Source of the DNA: Syngnathus acus
Lineage: Eukaryota; Chordata; Actinopteri; Syngnathiformes; Syngnathidae
Assembly: GCF_901709675.1 (NCBI RefSeq)
Contig: NC_051087.1
Location: 12,773,384 to 12,837,383, forward strand
DNA length: 64,000 nt
Reading direction: 5' to 3'
Shown here in pieces: positions 12,019 to 22,700 of this stretch (the stretch's first letter is position 1; each line of letters opens with the position of its first letter). The position numbers and the translations under genes are program-made. The notes below the pieces were generated by a model that saw nothing but the letters and a program-made list of their open reading frames with translations, was not told the DNA's origin and ran no database searches.

Positions 12019-13109
12019 TACTTTTTCCTGTGAGGGCCACATAACTTTTCCCTTCTCTGATGGGGGGCCGGTGTCAGTTTGTAACAGAAAAAGTGTGACG
12101 ATCGTAGGGGAGCTTAAAAAAATTATTGTTTTCCAGAAAGCCACATATAACCAAATAACGGTTATTTAATAACCCTTTCCAGGTTCTTTACAGAAAAAAA
12201 GTCAGGAAACAAATAATAACACTATTAATGAAATAAATAATAACTAAATAACCCTCTCTGAGTTCTTCACAGAAAAACCAGGAAATAAATAATAACTAAA
12301 TAACTCTCTCTGGGTTCCTCATAGAAAAAAAAGCCATGGAACATTAACTTTCTGTTGTGCCATGCACAATCTTAACAGATAAAAGTTCAGCTCAGTTGTC
12401 AGAGCAGAATCTCTCTGACACATATGAGCAGTCTCTTAAAGTTCTTGTGTTCCTTCCTTATAATCCTTTTGTAGGTTCCAGTAGGCTTGTAGACACCGCT
12501 GTCTTTTTTGTTAAAGTTTGCTAGTGCGTCATAGTCTGGAGTAAAATTTGTTGTGGCAATTCTTAGGCGAGATCCGAGGTGTTGGTCCGTTTACCTCGAT
12601 CTGTGACGGGTTGATGTTGACGTTCATGTGGCTGAACGTCACGTCGCGTACGTCGAGCCAAATTGGCCACTCTCTTTTAAACGCTCGGCACTGTGTCCAC
12701 CTTGCTTTTCCTTGGGCGACTCATTTTAATGGAAGGATTCCAGGGGAAGGTTTGTGGGTGGCTTTAGCGCAAAACTGCATCTGAAAGCTCAGCGCGCGAA
12801 TTACAAGAATGCTGTCGTCACAGCCCACGCTCTAAATTCGGGACTGATACAAATAGAGCGCGAGTGCGCCATGTCCGTACTACTGAGTACGTACACGCAC
12901 TTGTGAGTGTGCACCGAGCTTTCTGACACGGCTTCCGGTAGTAAATGCGCAGGCGAGCGCTTCCCCATCTACTGGGGAAACGCAGTCATTGCAGGCAAAA
13001 TGACCAAAAAAAAAAAGTTTAATAATACAATTTGTTCAGGGTTGGCGGGCCGGATTAAACGGTCCCGTGGGCCGTATCCGGCCCGCGGGCCGTAGTTTGG
13101 TGACCCCTG
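12019..13109. mobile_element. hAT-like element, 5' end incomplete
   Basis: Bases about 12490-13090 match 42000-42540 inside the complete hAT at 41265-42555. They end in the same GGCCCGCGGGCCGTAGTTTG terminal region, followed here by GTGACCCCTG. The left part (GTGAGGGCCACATAAC...) is related terminal sequence. No transposase frame is intact. With 13110-13710 it replaces about 190 bp present in the right copy (50795-50985). Confidence 0.65.
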
Positions 13110-13151
13110 ATGTAAGGGAATGGAGAGTGCAGCCAAGTGCGTAGCAAGAGA

Positions 13152-13435
13152 CAGAGGCGTAGCCAAGCCGGGGCGAGCCGGGGCGGCGCCCCGGTTAGCA
13201 CTCCCTGCGCCCCGGTTGAAAAAAAAAAAAAAAATTCTTAATTTTCATGCCGTTTTTTTCTTTCGGTCTTGCGCGAATGTGCTTGCGCTATTCTATGTGC
13301 GCGATGTTATCCATTCACCGTTTGCCTCCCGGACCCGGATGTTGTTTTCGCGATCAGCGAACGGCGTGGGTGATGTTCGATTTTTTTTCCTGTGGGCGTG
13401 CGCCCCTACTGGAAAAATTCCTGGCTACGCCTCTG
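13152..13435. mobile_element. 284-bp hAT MITE with perfect TIR and TSD
   Basis: The terminal inverted repeat is CAGAGGCGTAGCCA / TGGCTACGCCTCTG, 14 of 14 bases. The target duplication is GCAAGAGA at 13144-13151 and 13436-13443. The interior holds GCGCCCC-rich arms and a poly-A stretch. It is too short for any protein, so a miniature element mobilised in trans is the natural reading. Confidence 0.9.
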
Positions 13436-13710
13436 GCAAGAGAGATCTTTATTGCGGTGTGGGCGAAGCTGGAGCCGGCGCTGGATCGGCGATCAGGCTG
13501 GGGAAAACAAGCTGTTCTGCTGGATCTTCGCTTTCTTCACGGACGTCAGTTTGTCGTGGACCGGAGGGCGAAACAATATCACGAGACAGACGGACACTCG
13601 GGTCTGCGCTGGCGGCGTTGATATAGCGCTGCCCATGAGCCTGTGGCAGGTGGCGGCGATTCCGCTGATAGGGGGGCGTGGTCCTGTCACCGGTGGCGCC
13701 GGTACGTGAC
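13436..13710. other. Unclassified GC-rich block private to left duplicon
   Basis: The block lies between the MITE and the point where similarity to the right copy resumes (ACATTAGGGATCATT). The sequence continues what flanked the MITE before it inserted (13110-13143). It is probably part of an older element. Open frames on both strands overlap, and none resembles a known family. Confidence 0.35.
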
Positions 13711-13859
13711 ACATTAGGGATCATTATGAAATCATTATATTAATTTCAGGATCTCAATGATGTACTTCAGTCATTGTTTTTGACAGGGTCCGAATTGTAC
13801 ATGTAGTAAAAGTTCAATTACTGTGAAGTTCAAATTTGTAAATGCACCTTCTTTCCCAA

Positions 13860-14562
13860 CAGGGAAATGGAATGCACTTCTAGCAATTCTAGGAATGCAC
13901 GTAAGAGGGGGCAGTCAGAAATGTGAAGGGGGCATGTTCTTTTTTTTTTTTTTTTTTTTTACACATTTTTAACACCGTTAGTGTTTTCTTCACGGCAGTT
14001 GTTAGCTGTGTGTCCAGATCTCAACCTGGAGAAGTGGATTGCACTCTGTCAGGCCTCTACACTAAGACCTGTCCAGCTTGGGTGTCCCACCTGAAGATTA
14101 AAGCTTCTGCTGGTATTGCTCTTAGGGTCACTGAGGCACGCAAACCCCCTGACCACAATAAGGTGGCAATCTCTCAGGGGGGGGGGGGGGGGGGGGGACA
14201 TATAATATGAATGTTATATTAACTATTATTTGAGTTGTCGTTAATCATTAGTTATATCACGGGTCATTACGACGAGTTTGGTGGAGTTTTTACTGCTTCT
14301 TCCAACTCCTACCGCGCTGACACTAACCTGACACTCTCTGGCTGCGTCTTGCCTCATTTGCAAACTCACAGTGATTGGATGTTTGCGGAGGGGCGGGGAG
14401 TCCTGACAGCAGGCTGTGTGAGGGAGGACACACACTGCACCGACATGAGAGAAGAGAGGGGGCTGATTAACGTGTGTTTCTATCAGCGGATTTTTCACTT
14501 CTAAAAGTTTGATTAGAGGGGGCAGGACATCTGTTTGTTGCCCCTGCGTAGAGCCGGCCTTG
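13860..14562. mobile_element. 703-bp hAT-like element with 8-bp TSD
   Basis: TTTCCCAA occurs at 13852-13859 and 14563-14570, while the right duplicon has a single copy at about 51119. The insert begins CAGGGAAATGG and ends GAGCCGGCCTTG, imperfect inverted ends of hAT type. Inside are a T-run at about 13939-13959 and a 21-base G-run at 14177-14197. The coding-like stretch between them is not assigned. Confidence 0.75.
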
Positions 14563-15051
14563 TTTCCCAAGCTTTAACCCCGTGGCTTAAACACTAAAGA
14601 TGTGTTTCATTTGCAGATGGTAACGTCACATTATTTTCTATTCCCGGCTCAACAAAATTGTGTTTACTGTTTATGGCTTTTTAACAAGCTCCATGTTGTT
14701 ATCAGTTCACCGTTTTAAACCCGTGCACATTGAAGCATTTGGATTGTATTCAGATATGCTCTACTGAAGTGCATGCATTCTTCATGCCAAAAAGGCAACA
14801 TAATACTTTTACTGCGCAAATTTTGTTGTGACACTAGCAGTATATTCTCTTGTGTGTTATGTCCTACGCTAAGGGTGTCAGTTCTTGTTTTTCTCTTGTA
14901 TATTGTCTGCCCTCCCTCAAAAGTGAACTACTAAAAATGTAATCAGTTCTCCAAATAAAAGGCAAAGTGTTCTTTCACAGGTTCCATTCAAAGTACTTAC
15001 AATACAGCATTACTGCCATTTCCATCAATTTGAGTAGGAAATGCCATAGAT

Positions 15052-15283
15052 CAGAGGTATCAAGCACATTTTTGTCACGGGCCGCATTGTAGTCATAGTT
15101 TCCCTCGGAGGGCCATAATAACTGTCAACCCAAATAAACGAACGCCTCATATTATATACAGTATAAGCTACAAAACCAACTGACAAATATTCTTTTTCAA
15201 ATCAGACGAGTGGCAACTTTTCAAATATTTTAAAAAGTTGATTTTTTAAAAGTTAAAACAATTTGCAATTTTAGTATGACATA
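15052..15283. mobile_element. Truncated hAT fragment at the duplicon boundary
   Basis: It begins after CCATAGAT (15044-15051) with CAGAGGTATCAAGC and matches the complete element at 51606-51923 for about 230 bp. It then diverges at 15283, so its right terminus and second target copy are missing. This is where the similarity between the two duplicons ends. Confidence 0.75.
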
Positions 15284-15563
15284 CTAAAGCCGAGCGCCGG
15301 CCCCCAACTTCAATCCACGGAAGTGAAAGAGAGCTCCGTCGAGTCAATCTTTGTCCTTTATGTAAACAACCGTCGCGGCTGCTGACGCGACGTCGCGGCT
15401 GCCATATATTGCCATTTACTTTAAAATTGTATGACAATGAATGGCAATAGAATTTCTCATTTTTAGTTTCTTATCATAAAACTGCCACAATAGGGTACCA
15501 GCCAATGTCGTGAGTACCGATAATCGGTATTGGTACTCGCTCATTCCTAGTAATTGCCTAGAT

Positions 15564-16130
15564 CAGTGGTCCCCAACCACCGGGCCGCGGACCGGTCCGC
15601 GGGTCACTTGGTACCGGGCCGCCGAGCCGCACAGATTTATTTATTTTTTTTTTATCGACGATCAATTAATTCAGGTCAAGACACTCGTCCCGGTCACGTT
15701 TTCCCCAGTCGAGCCCGCAAAGGTAATATGTGGCGACAGGCTAACTAACCAGGCAATGAAGCATTCAAAACTGCTTCAACACATGGAGACCAAGCATCCT
15801 GCAATAAAAGACAAACCTTAATCACTTCGGGTGTCATTGTCTCCGATTACGTCTAGATGGGACCGGCTTGCTCGTTTCTGAGAAACAAACTCAGTGCTCC
15901 CACTAATTCAACGTAATGGTGAGTTTTATTTTTGTCATTTGTACTTGTTTTTATGTCAGTCGTATCATTTTATTTCATCGTATTTATATATTTATTACAA
16001 ATGTATTATTTATTTATTTATTTATTTATTTATTGATATAAATGTATTATTTATTTATATAAATGCCGGTCCGCGAAAATATTTCTGACATGTAACCGGT
16101 CCGTGGCGCAAAAAAGGTTGGGGACCACTG
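15564..16130. mobile_element. 567-bp non-autonomous hAT, copy 2, with BED-finger remnant
   Basis: It has the same 15-bp inverted ends as 9099-9655. The target duplication is GCCTAGAT (15556-15563, 16131-16138). The plus strand at about 15670-15821 still reads [11 protein letters not shown]..., ICGDRLTNQAMKHSKLL and [14 protein letters not shown]. This resembles the zinc-binding N-terminus of hAT transposases of the ZBED/SCAND3 type (HxETKHP motif), although one cysteine pair is degraded. It is an internally deleted derivative of an autonomous element. Confidence 0.92.
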
Positions 16131-16138
16131 GCCTAGAT

Positions 16139-16769
16139 AATGGTTTAACTGTGGGTGACGATGCACATTTAAGTTTGTGTCTGACTGGTGAAATTCAGAT
16201 AATAATTCCATAAGAACAACATTCCATATCTTTGCAACATATCGATATTTTTGCTCTACTATATTTGTACTGCCCATCCACTGAGCTCTCGCAACAAGGC
16301 AGTCGCTCTTGAAATCTGCTATCCTCAATTGATTACACTGATTTTATTAGAATTAGTCAAAAGTCTCAAAGAAAATGTATGTTGGTCGGCGTTCCATGAC
16401 ATCTGCAGCTGATAGATTTGCTCAATGAGTCAAGGTCATCCAATTGTTGGATACTACAATAAGGTTATCATGCCCAAGTTCATATGTCATTCTGTTATCA
16501 CAATAGTCAGACGTCTTGAAGTGTATATTATTGGAGAACGATTTAGCCCGCGGTTGCTTTCCTGGACAGGATGCGTTTTGTGCGTTATGGGCCGGGCCAT
16601 GAATGCACCATCCACGTGCACCGACTCCTACAGGGGGCGGTAGGAGGGAATACTGCCGCGACGCTCCAAGGGAAGTTTCATTTCCTCCTGACACCTCTAC
16701 TGGGAGCTGCTTCCACGCAGGACGCTTCAAATTAACCTTGATAAGAGCTCGCTGCCACTTTCCGTCAAC
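16139..16769. promoter_or_regulatory. Upstream region of MATE gene A
   Basis: There is no coding sequence. A GC-box-like GGGGGCGG lies at about 16634, some 135 bp before the start codon, and a CACGTG-like CCACGTGC at about 16613. No clear TATA box sits at a fitting distance. The promoter assignment rests on position only. Confidence 0.3.
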
Positions 16770-19700
16770 ATGGACATCAAGTTGAAGCGAATCCATAAGA
16801 CCAGGGGATTTTACGCAGTCAACGAACCGGCTTCCAAGGACTCCTGTCTGAGACGCATTGGCAGATGCATTCCGCTCAATTACCGCACTGAACTCATTCA
16901 GCTCCTCAAACTCGCGGGACCAGTGGTAAGATGACCGACCGTTTATTTATATATTAAGATTTATTTCGAAGATGCAAAAGAGTACAGGATAATTCAGTAA
17001 CTTGTGGGAAAAAACAACCAAATTCAACTCATCTAATACAAAGATAAAGAAATATAATAAAATAATAATAAATAAATTTCATTCTAAAAGCAATACACTA
17101 CACCTTAAACCCATATTTTCATAGAAAGTGAACGATTCATAAAATATTTGATCATCAAATCTGCCACTGCTTGAGTAAAGTGAAACGCTATTCAAGTAGT
17201 CTAATACATTTGCTAAGAGAGCCACAGTTGCACTTGAATGGAGTAATGATTCCACCAGAATAATGTTACATTTGGATGACATTGTCGCCACTGGAACAGA
17301 ACAATGGCCCCCAGGAAACAAATACTCCCTTTAGGGCTCAAGTCATATTTCACCGAGCTGGAGAAGGCTAAAGTGCATTCTCTGCAATGGTGGATACAAT
17401 GTCACAGTCCTACTCCTTCCAACCACATCGTAGTTTCCTTTACAGCTGGTTCATTAAAGGGTTGACTTCTCCTCAAATTCTCCACTATGAATGAATGGAA
17501 AAAACAATATCAGAAAAACTGCAATCAGTTTCATAAAATCATTCAACCCGCTCGCTTATAAGGCTTCAACATGTCCACACACATTCATATAGGGCTGGAA
17601 GGATTCATCAAGTATTTTGAATAATTTGATTAGAAAAATGCATCGATTACATTTACTCTGCCTCGACGATTCGTTTGCCCCAACTCAGCTGCGTAAACGT
17701 GTGCCCGGAACTATGTACACGCAGAGTATGTTTCTGCGGATGTTTCAGTATAAGCTTTAATTTACCAGCTCAGTGGCCTAGTGGTAGAGTGTCCGCCCTG
17801 AGACTGGAAGGTTGTGGGTTCAAACCCCGGCCGGGTCATACCAAAGACTATAAAAATGGGACCCATTGCCTCCCTGCTTGGCACTCAGCATTAAGGGTTG
17901 GAATTGGGGGGTTAGATCACCAACTGATTCCCGAGCGCGGCACCGCTGCTGCTCACTGCTCCCCTCTCCCCCAGGGGATGGATTAAAATCACATGGGGAT
18001 GGGTTAAATGCAGAGGACAAATTTCACCACACCCAGGTGTGCGTGTGACGATCATTGGGACTTTAATCTTTTTTAATCTTTAATTTACTCGGGTATTTTA
18101 TGTTTGCACTTTTAATGGCCGTGTAAAGAGCTTTTACAATGTTACAATGATGGCTGTGCAGAAAAAATACATACAAGAGTACAACATCTTGAGTAATGTC
18201 TTCATTTTCTAAAAAAAGACAAAAGCATGTTTTATCTGATCAATCGATGTAAGTAATCGCTAGATAACTAGAATACAAAACGAATCGATAGCTGCACCCC
18301 CAGATTCATATAAAGTCTGCCATGCTTGGTATTTCAGATTTCTATTTAAAATTGATGTATTTAATCCAGAAGACCAATTTGCCAAGCACAAATCAATGTA
18401 GTTAGAGTGTGGGGAAAAAATGGGCAACCATTACCGTATTTTCCGCACTACTAGGCGCACCGGATTATAAGGCGCACCTTCAACGAACGGCCCATTTTAA
18501 AACTTTGTCCATATATAAGGCGCACCGGCTTATAAGGCGCATAAAATAGAAGCTATACTGCAACAAACTGAGGTTGACTAGGGTTGCGGTATGCATCCAC
18601 TAGCCAATAACCTACGAGCCCTCTGTAAACAATCGCGTTTCTCAAACGATCTCCTATAAAATGATCGGAACTGACTAAAGTTCGATCTAACGCATTGGTA
18701 CTGCTTACCTATGTTTCCCTTCCATATCGATCCGTAGATTTACTCGAAACATTAACAGAGCAGCCTATTTTGACATGAAATAGCCTGGTGCGTATAGCAG
18801 CTATCGTTATAGCATTAGCCATCCGCAAAGTCCCATGAGCCTCAGCTCGCAATCTCCCATGAGCCTCAGCAAAGTGTAAACAATCGCGTTTCTCAAACGA
18901 TCTCCTATAAAATGATCGGAACTGACTAAAGTTCGATCTAACGCATTGGTGCTGCTTACCTGTGTTTCCCTTTCCATATCGATGCGTAAATTTACTCGAA
19001 ACATTAACGGAGCAGCCTATTTTGAAATGAAATAGCCTCGCGGGTACAACAGCTATTCGGTGACGCCCCCCGACTACAGTTGCCGTAATGTTGGGAAGCG
19101 ATGCGACCTTGTAATTTACTAGTCGTACTAAAACGTACTGAAACATTTTGGCAGAGCACTGTGTACAACCAGTATGGATCAACAAATTCATCAATTGATC
19201 CGTATAGAAGGCGCTCTGCATTATAAGGCGCACTGTGTTTTTTTTTTAGTAAAATGTAAGTTTTTAGGTGCGCCTCATAGTGCGGAAAATACGGTACTTT
19301 AAAAATACAGTGAAACAAGTGACAATATTTATTGTATTCGTTTTTCTCCTCCAGGTCATTTCCCAGATGATGATCTTCATGATCAACATCGTCAGCATGG
19401 TGTTCTGTGGTCATTTGGGAAAAGTAGAACTTGCAGCTGTATCATTAGCAATTGCAGTAAGTCATTTTTTCACAATTATCTGTGATTAATACATACAGGT
19501 TATGTCCACAAATCCACCAACATTTTGGTAGTTTTCTGTCATTCAGGCGATGAAAAGCATTCATTCACTGGCTTTCAGGTACATCTCAAAGTTGCTCCAC
19601 TATCTAAAAGTTGGTCTACATAAAATACCACACGGTTGATCAGAAGTGGATTCATATCATGTGAAGAGCTCCTTCAGAGTAAGCCAGGGCCAAAAAAGCA

Positions 19701-22700
19701 AACACATCTAGCTTTCACAAATTCGTCCATCCAGCCATCTATTTTCCGTACCGCTCGCCCCAACAAGGGTCGAGGGCAGAGATCCCTGATCTACACTATT
19801 CAAGGGCAAGACAATAACTAGAAACTCAAGGTGACGGTGACAAGGAGGGACATGTCAAAGAGGCCAGTCTTGACACTGACAGCAGCATAATTTGAAGCTC
19901 GCCATTCAGCAGAGCCCACAACAATCATTCTTCTTCCAGCAGCCAATGTGCAGGGTTGTTACAGCAAAGCAATTGTCCAATGATGTGCAGAGATCAATTA
20001 CGGGCACATAAAACACATATACACACACAAACAAGGAGATGAGGTCTCACTCCAGTTTCCAACCAGGAGCGTCACTCCTCCTTCGGGTGAGGGGATGGCT
20101 CCCAACAGTTGTTTTTTATGGAAGCCCAAAAAACAATGAACACAAAAAACAAAAACAAATGAACAGAAAACAAATATGTAATTAAATGTTGAAATAATAA
20201 TCTACAAATTTGTAAGCCCGTGTTGCCAAACTGATGATGTAGGGGTCCACCATAATAGAGGAAAGGTTACAAGATAGAGAGGAAAATAGTTTATAATCCC
20301 CCCCCACCCATATTTATTATTATTATTTTTGTTTAATCAAGCAAGGGGTCTGTGCGGCCACCAGTTGCTGATCCCTAGCATACTGCATACTGTAAAATGG
20401 AGACTTCGGTCAACTACTTAACCAACATTTTTAAAAAAAAAATGGAGGAAAGGTGGAAAAAAAGGAAGAAAGGATACATTAGTATTTTTTGTCATGCTAA
20501 GATCATTCTAAACAATCAGACGAGCGATTCCATGATCATTCTGAGAAGTGGACCAAGTTAAATGGGAAAATTGATTTCTGTATTTGCGCATATTTTTTAT
20601 GGCATGGAGAACTCTTATCCTCTGTTACGTATGTATCTACTGAATGTCAAAATGACTGTTGTGAAAAGGGTCACGGTAAACATTTTACTGTGTTTTGCTG
20701 TACAATAACATATTATTGACAATGCTTCTTTAATTGCAGGTGTTCAATGTGGCCGGTTTATCCATTGGAATCGGGCTATCCTTAACTTGTGATACCCTCA
20801 TATCTCAGGTAGTGTCCTCAACTTCTTGCACTTCTACCTTATTTATATTAGTGATATTGAAACACAAACCACTCTGACTGGGCTCTCAGACTGTACGGGT
20901 TCCAACTAAAACAGTTAAACAACAATATATTGTATCAAGTTAGTTTACATTTCATGAATCTAAACAAATCATTAGTCTCTTGTTAGCTATATACCTCCAA
21001 GAACCCTGCGATCATCTGCTGCTGGTTTATTGGAGGCTCCCAGCAACAGCAGAAAGAAGATCGGTGATGCAGCCTTTGTTAATTACGCCCCCAAACTATG
21101 GAACACACTGCCAATAGGTATCAGGGAGGCCAGGTCGCTAGATATTTTCAAAACAAAACTTAAAACTCATTTCTTTACCCGAGCATTTAACTAATTACGT
21201 TTTATAAATTTCATTTTAAGCCTAATTTTATCTTTATCTTTATTTTATTTTTTACCTTTTCTTAAAGATATATTCTTTATTTTATTAAAGCGTGCTCCTA
21301 TTTTAAACTCACTTTATTAATTGTGTATGCATACATTAATGTTTTGTTTTTATGTATTCATGTTTTTCTTTCATTGTTGTAAAGCGCTTTGAGCTGCATT
21401 TCTTGTATGAAAGGTGCTATACAAATAAAGTTTATTATTATTATTATTATTATTAATGTTTCCTAACACTGCTTATTTGATTCTGCCTTTGGGTAGACCT
21501 ATGGGAGCGGAAACCTGAAGCGTGTGGGGGTGATCCTTCAGAGGGGGATTCTGATTCTACTGCTGGCTTGTTTCCCCTGCTGGGCTGTTCTCATCAACAC
21601 TGAACCTATTCTGATCGTAGCCAAACAGAGCCGAGAGGTTGCCAGGTCAGTCACTTTTCAATCTGCAGCATCTTGGTTACACTCATTTTGGAAAGAGCCT
21701 ATTGTTCATAATAATAATGACAATAATATTAATAATTGTTGTTGTTGTTCTTATCATTCCATTTGATCAAATCAGTCAGACTCTTGGATACTCTATAAAC
21801 CAATGCTTCACTGCGTTTCATGGCTTCTTTCAGTTGCTTAATGCCCATTTGAATTATCGTAAAAGTAATAGTTAGTAGTAGTAGTAATGGAAGTTAACAA
21901 AATAAATATAATACATATATTGTATGCTGTAATGTATGTACAATGTAATACATGTGCTCATGTATGTTTCCAACCCCAAATTTCACATGGCTATTTGTGT
22001 GTTGCATAGTCTGTCACAACTTTATGTGAAGATCTCCATGCCTGCTCTGCCGGTGAGTTCACATTCATCTTGGTTTGCATGAGTTATAGCACTAGACCTT
22101 GTGTGCTTCTATCATGTAAAATTATGATTTCCCCCTTCAGGCGGCACTTATGTACCAGCTGCAAGGGAGATATCTTCAAAATCAGGTTCCGTAAAGCGAG
22201 GCACACAAGTTCATCATGTACACGTAAATAACATGTTTGCGAGTGTGGTTTTTATCCATTTTCTTTGTTTGTTTGCAGGGAATCATTTGGCCACAGGTCA
22301 TAACCGGTGCAGTTGGGAACATTTTAAATGCAGTCATCAACTATGTTTTCCTACATGTTCTGCATTTGGGAGTTGCGTAAGTTTTTTTTTTTTTTTTGGA
22401 TAGTATTAGTAGTTCATTTGGGAAAATAATATTAGAATATGTTTTGTTGATATAGTGGAGCCAGACCTGAAATTCGCCTGCTAATATTCCAGAAGAGGTT
22501 TTTTTCTCATTGCATAATTCATTGTAATTGTAGTCCTCATTATGCAAAGCACATTCCCCTTGCGTAATTTTAAGTCTCTCTGTAACCCCAAGGGTGTTTT
22601 TGTTTGACATTTTATTGTGGATGGCACTATTGAACAGGTTTCCCTCATTTCTTTGTTGGACAATTGTGATTGCCTCCAATGATTGTCAATTATTATAAAA

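Larger units (their letters stand above)
1..15283 (+). repeat. Left copy of a direct segmental duplication
   Basis: The start of the window matches 43634 onward, and the match continues in the same orientation, interrupted by insertions, to 15283, where it matches 51837. Shared stretches such as 1256-4734, 5674-5997, 7863-7977, 8321-9016, 11343-12018 and 14563-15283 differ from the right copy by only scattered substitutions. The segment probably starts left of the window. Insertions private to this copy are 138-1122, 4735-5673, 5998-7862, 7978-8320, 9017-11342, 12019-13710 and 13860-14562. Both copies flank the MATE gene pair. A real recent duplication and an assembly artefact (two haplotypes placed in tandem) are both possible. 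Confidence 0.85.

Noticed and set aside
13120-13626. 168-codon open frame
   Set aside because: It crosses the MITE boundaries at 13152 and 13435, so it cannot be an ancestral gene.
16422-16796. Minus-strand 124-codon frame at the gene A start
   Set aside because: Antisense of the promoter region and first exon, with no recognisable motif.
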